Positions 42,423 to 43,030 of a stretch of 43,030 nucleotides of DNA are shown here, in pieces. Origin of the DNA: Prevotella sp. Lineage in GTDB: Bacteria > Bacteroidota > Bacteroidia > Bacteroidales > Bacteroidaceae. The DNA is taken from assembly GCA_017417465.1 (NCBI GenBank), contig JAFPZD010000204.1:1-43030 (forward strand), in the 5' to 3' direction. The notes below the pieces were generated by a model. It had not been told where the DNA came from and ran no database searches. It saw nothing but the letters and a program-made list of their open reading frames with translations. The position numbers were made by a program, and so were the translations under genes. The stretch's first letter is position 1, and each line of letters begins with the position of its first letter.

Positions 42423-42689
42423 ATGTATAGTCAAGAAAGTAAGCTAAGACCTGTTTTGTTCGCTCTTGGTTACGAACAATTCATTCCTAACGATGACAGC
42501 GGCCAGAAAGGAAATGAGGAATCCTCTCGACAGAGGGAGGGTAGATTCTACGGATTAGCTAAAGTAGAAGAGCAAAGTGCCCAATCGGGTAGGTTCAGAG
42601 AAAAAACCGTTGCTGTAGTTGAAGATATACAAACGGGGAAATTGCATTTTGTTGATTTGGAATTAATGCACTTTACGGACAACAAATAA
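42423..42689 (+). CDS. Small hypothetical protein (88 aa) behind the structured leader
   Basis: Starts MYSQESKLRPVLFALGYEQF; the ATG at 42423 is the first good one after the promoter at 42060-42092. The protein is charged, with a low-complexity middle (GNEESSRQREGRF), and ends in a plausible beta-strand region (KTVAVVEDIQTGKLHFVDLE). There is no signal peptide and no membrane segment. I recognise no family. The segment FYGLAKVEEQ followed by a TVAVVEDIQTGKL strand pair would suit a small binding or regulatory fold, but that is a guess. If the leader is a regulatory RNA this is the gene it controls. No further gene follows before the IS66-type element. Confidence 0.55.
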   Translation: MYSQESKLRPVLFALGYEQFIPNDDSGQKGNEESSRQREGRFYGLAKVEEQSAQSGRFREKTVAVVEDIQTGKLHFVDLELMHFTDNK

Positions 42690-42793
42690 GCGAGGATATA
42701 AAGAGAGCCATCGTCGTGTCAAGAATCTATGAATTATTGACGAAAATGGCCAATGCTATGAATCAACTTATTTTGACATACCTAGGAATATAT
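42690..42793. other. Gap before the IS66-type element
   Basis: About 100 bp with no open frame, no clear promoter and no repeat. Its right boundary is the possible IS66 terminus, GTAACTACTCAGC, at 42794. Confidence 0.4.
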
Positions 42794-42795
42794 GT

Positions 42796-42825
42796 AACTA
42801 CTCAGCACCTAGTGCATGAGTAGTT
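42796..42825 (-). terminator. Hairpin after the IS66 transposase gene
   Basis: AACTACTCAGCAC (42796-42808) pairs with GTGCATGAGTAGTT (42812-42825) with one bulged base and a 3-nt loop. It follows the transposase stop codon by a few bases. Confidence 0.65.
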
Positions 42826-42828
42826 GCC

Positions 42829-43030
42829 TTACTGTTGTACGACAGCAAGAATCGCATTGAATTTGGAATTGCCATTCTTCATGGCAGTTTCTGCTATGGA
42901 GTGTAGCTTGGCAAAATCGTCAGCTCCTCCATCTGTGCGGAAGCACCCGCTGACTTTCTGTTTTATTTTAATTTTCCTCACACCTCTCTCACTTGCATTA
43001 TTCTCGTAGGGTACATGCGGGTCAGTGAGG
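42829..43030 (-). CDS. tnpC-like: IS66-family transposase TnpC, C-terminal fragment (67 codons visible)
   Basis: Minus-strand frame open from the window edge to a TAA at 42829-42831. It reads PHVPYENNASERGVRKIKIK, then QKVSGCFRTDGGADDFAKLH, then SIAETAMKNG, ending FNAILAVVQQ. The pattern VPYxNNxxERxxRxxKxxQKxSGCFR is the conserved catalytic-E end of IS66 transposases, with the catalytic glutamate in NNASERG. The N-terminal zinc-finger and first two aspartates lie beyond the window. Nothing indicates truncation at the 3' end. TnpA and TnpB partners would be further right. Confidence 0.88.
   Translation of the reverse strand, partial: LTDPHVPYENNASERGVRKIKIKQKVSGCFRTDGGADDFAKLHSIAETAMKNGNSKFNAILAVVQQ

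Larger units (their letters stand above)
42794..43030 (-). mobile_element. IS66-family insertion sequence, one end only
   Basis: Contains the 3' end of a TnpC-type transposase on the minus strand. The sequence GTAACTACTCAGCACC at 42794 begins with GTAA, as IS66-family terminal repeats usually do, so it may be the element's end. The other end is outside the window, so neither the terminal repeat nor the expected 8-bp target duplication can be checked. Confidence 0.6.

Overview
The window looks like a chromosomal segment of a Bacteroidota bacterium, most likely Prevotella or a close relative. The grounds are Bacteroides-type promoters (TAnnTTTGC about 20 bp after a TTTG-like element), two SusC/SusD pairs, a type IX secretion-like tail (GLYIINGKKVLVK), dockerin-bearing secreted proteins, and three genes of the AAA-ATPase_like/PDDEXK_9 family typical of gut Bacteroidales. 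Coding DNA is GC-rich. The gaps are repeat-laden.

Layout. (1) 1-849: 5' part of an AAA-ATPase/nuclease gene (minus), then a repeat- and hairpin-rich gap. (2) 1716-11679: three pectin-active genes of the rhamnogalacturonan lyase type (PL11). Two are on the minus strand. The third is divergent and very large: a lyase interrupted by a BACON-like module, followed by a beta-strand-repeat region and a dockerin. (3) 12082-19393: a T9SS-tailed secreted protein, a second AAA-ATPase/nuclease, and a secreted protein with an internal dockerin. (4) 19394-22148: a strong terminator, an AT-rich gap, 22-bp-period repeats and a complete-looking IS3-type element with a canonical A AAA AAA frameshift site. (5) 22149-39802: a seven-gene envelope operon ordered FAS1 lipoprotein, SusC, SusD, FAS1 lipoprotein, FAS1 lipoprotein, SusC, SusD. 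(6) 39803-43030: a third AAA-ATPase/nuclease between 22-bp-period arrays, a promoter followed by a highly structured leader RNA and an 88-residue protein, and the 3' end of an IS66-type transposase entering from the right.

How it works together. The lyases would cut rhamnogalacturonan I outside the cell. The seven-gene operon would import or bind a glycan or glycoprotein ligand at the outer membrane. An IS separates the two loci, so a shared substrate is not shown.

The most unusual signal is in the SusC/D-FAS1 operon. All four junctions that precede a lipoprotein gene carry a GC-rich repeat touching the previous stop codon, and an inverted copy about 110 bp later inside the next gene, where it encodes part of the signal peptide (PLPWGGVGGG or a variant). 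The two junctions that precede SusC genes lack it. A second signal is a family of intergenic arrays with a strict 22-bp period and drifting sequence, found at five places and flanking two of the three AAA-ATPase/nuclease genes. A third is the predicted pseudoknot-containing leader near 42.1-42.4 kb.
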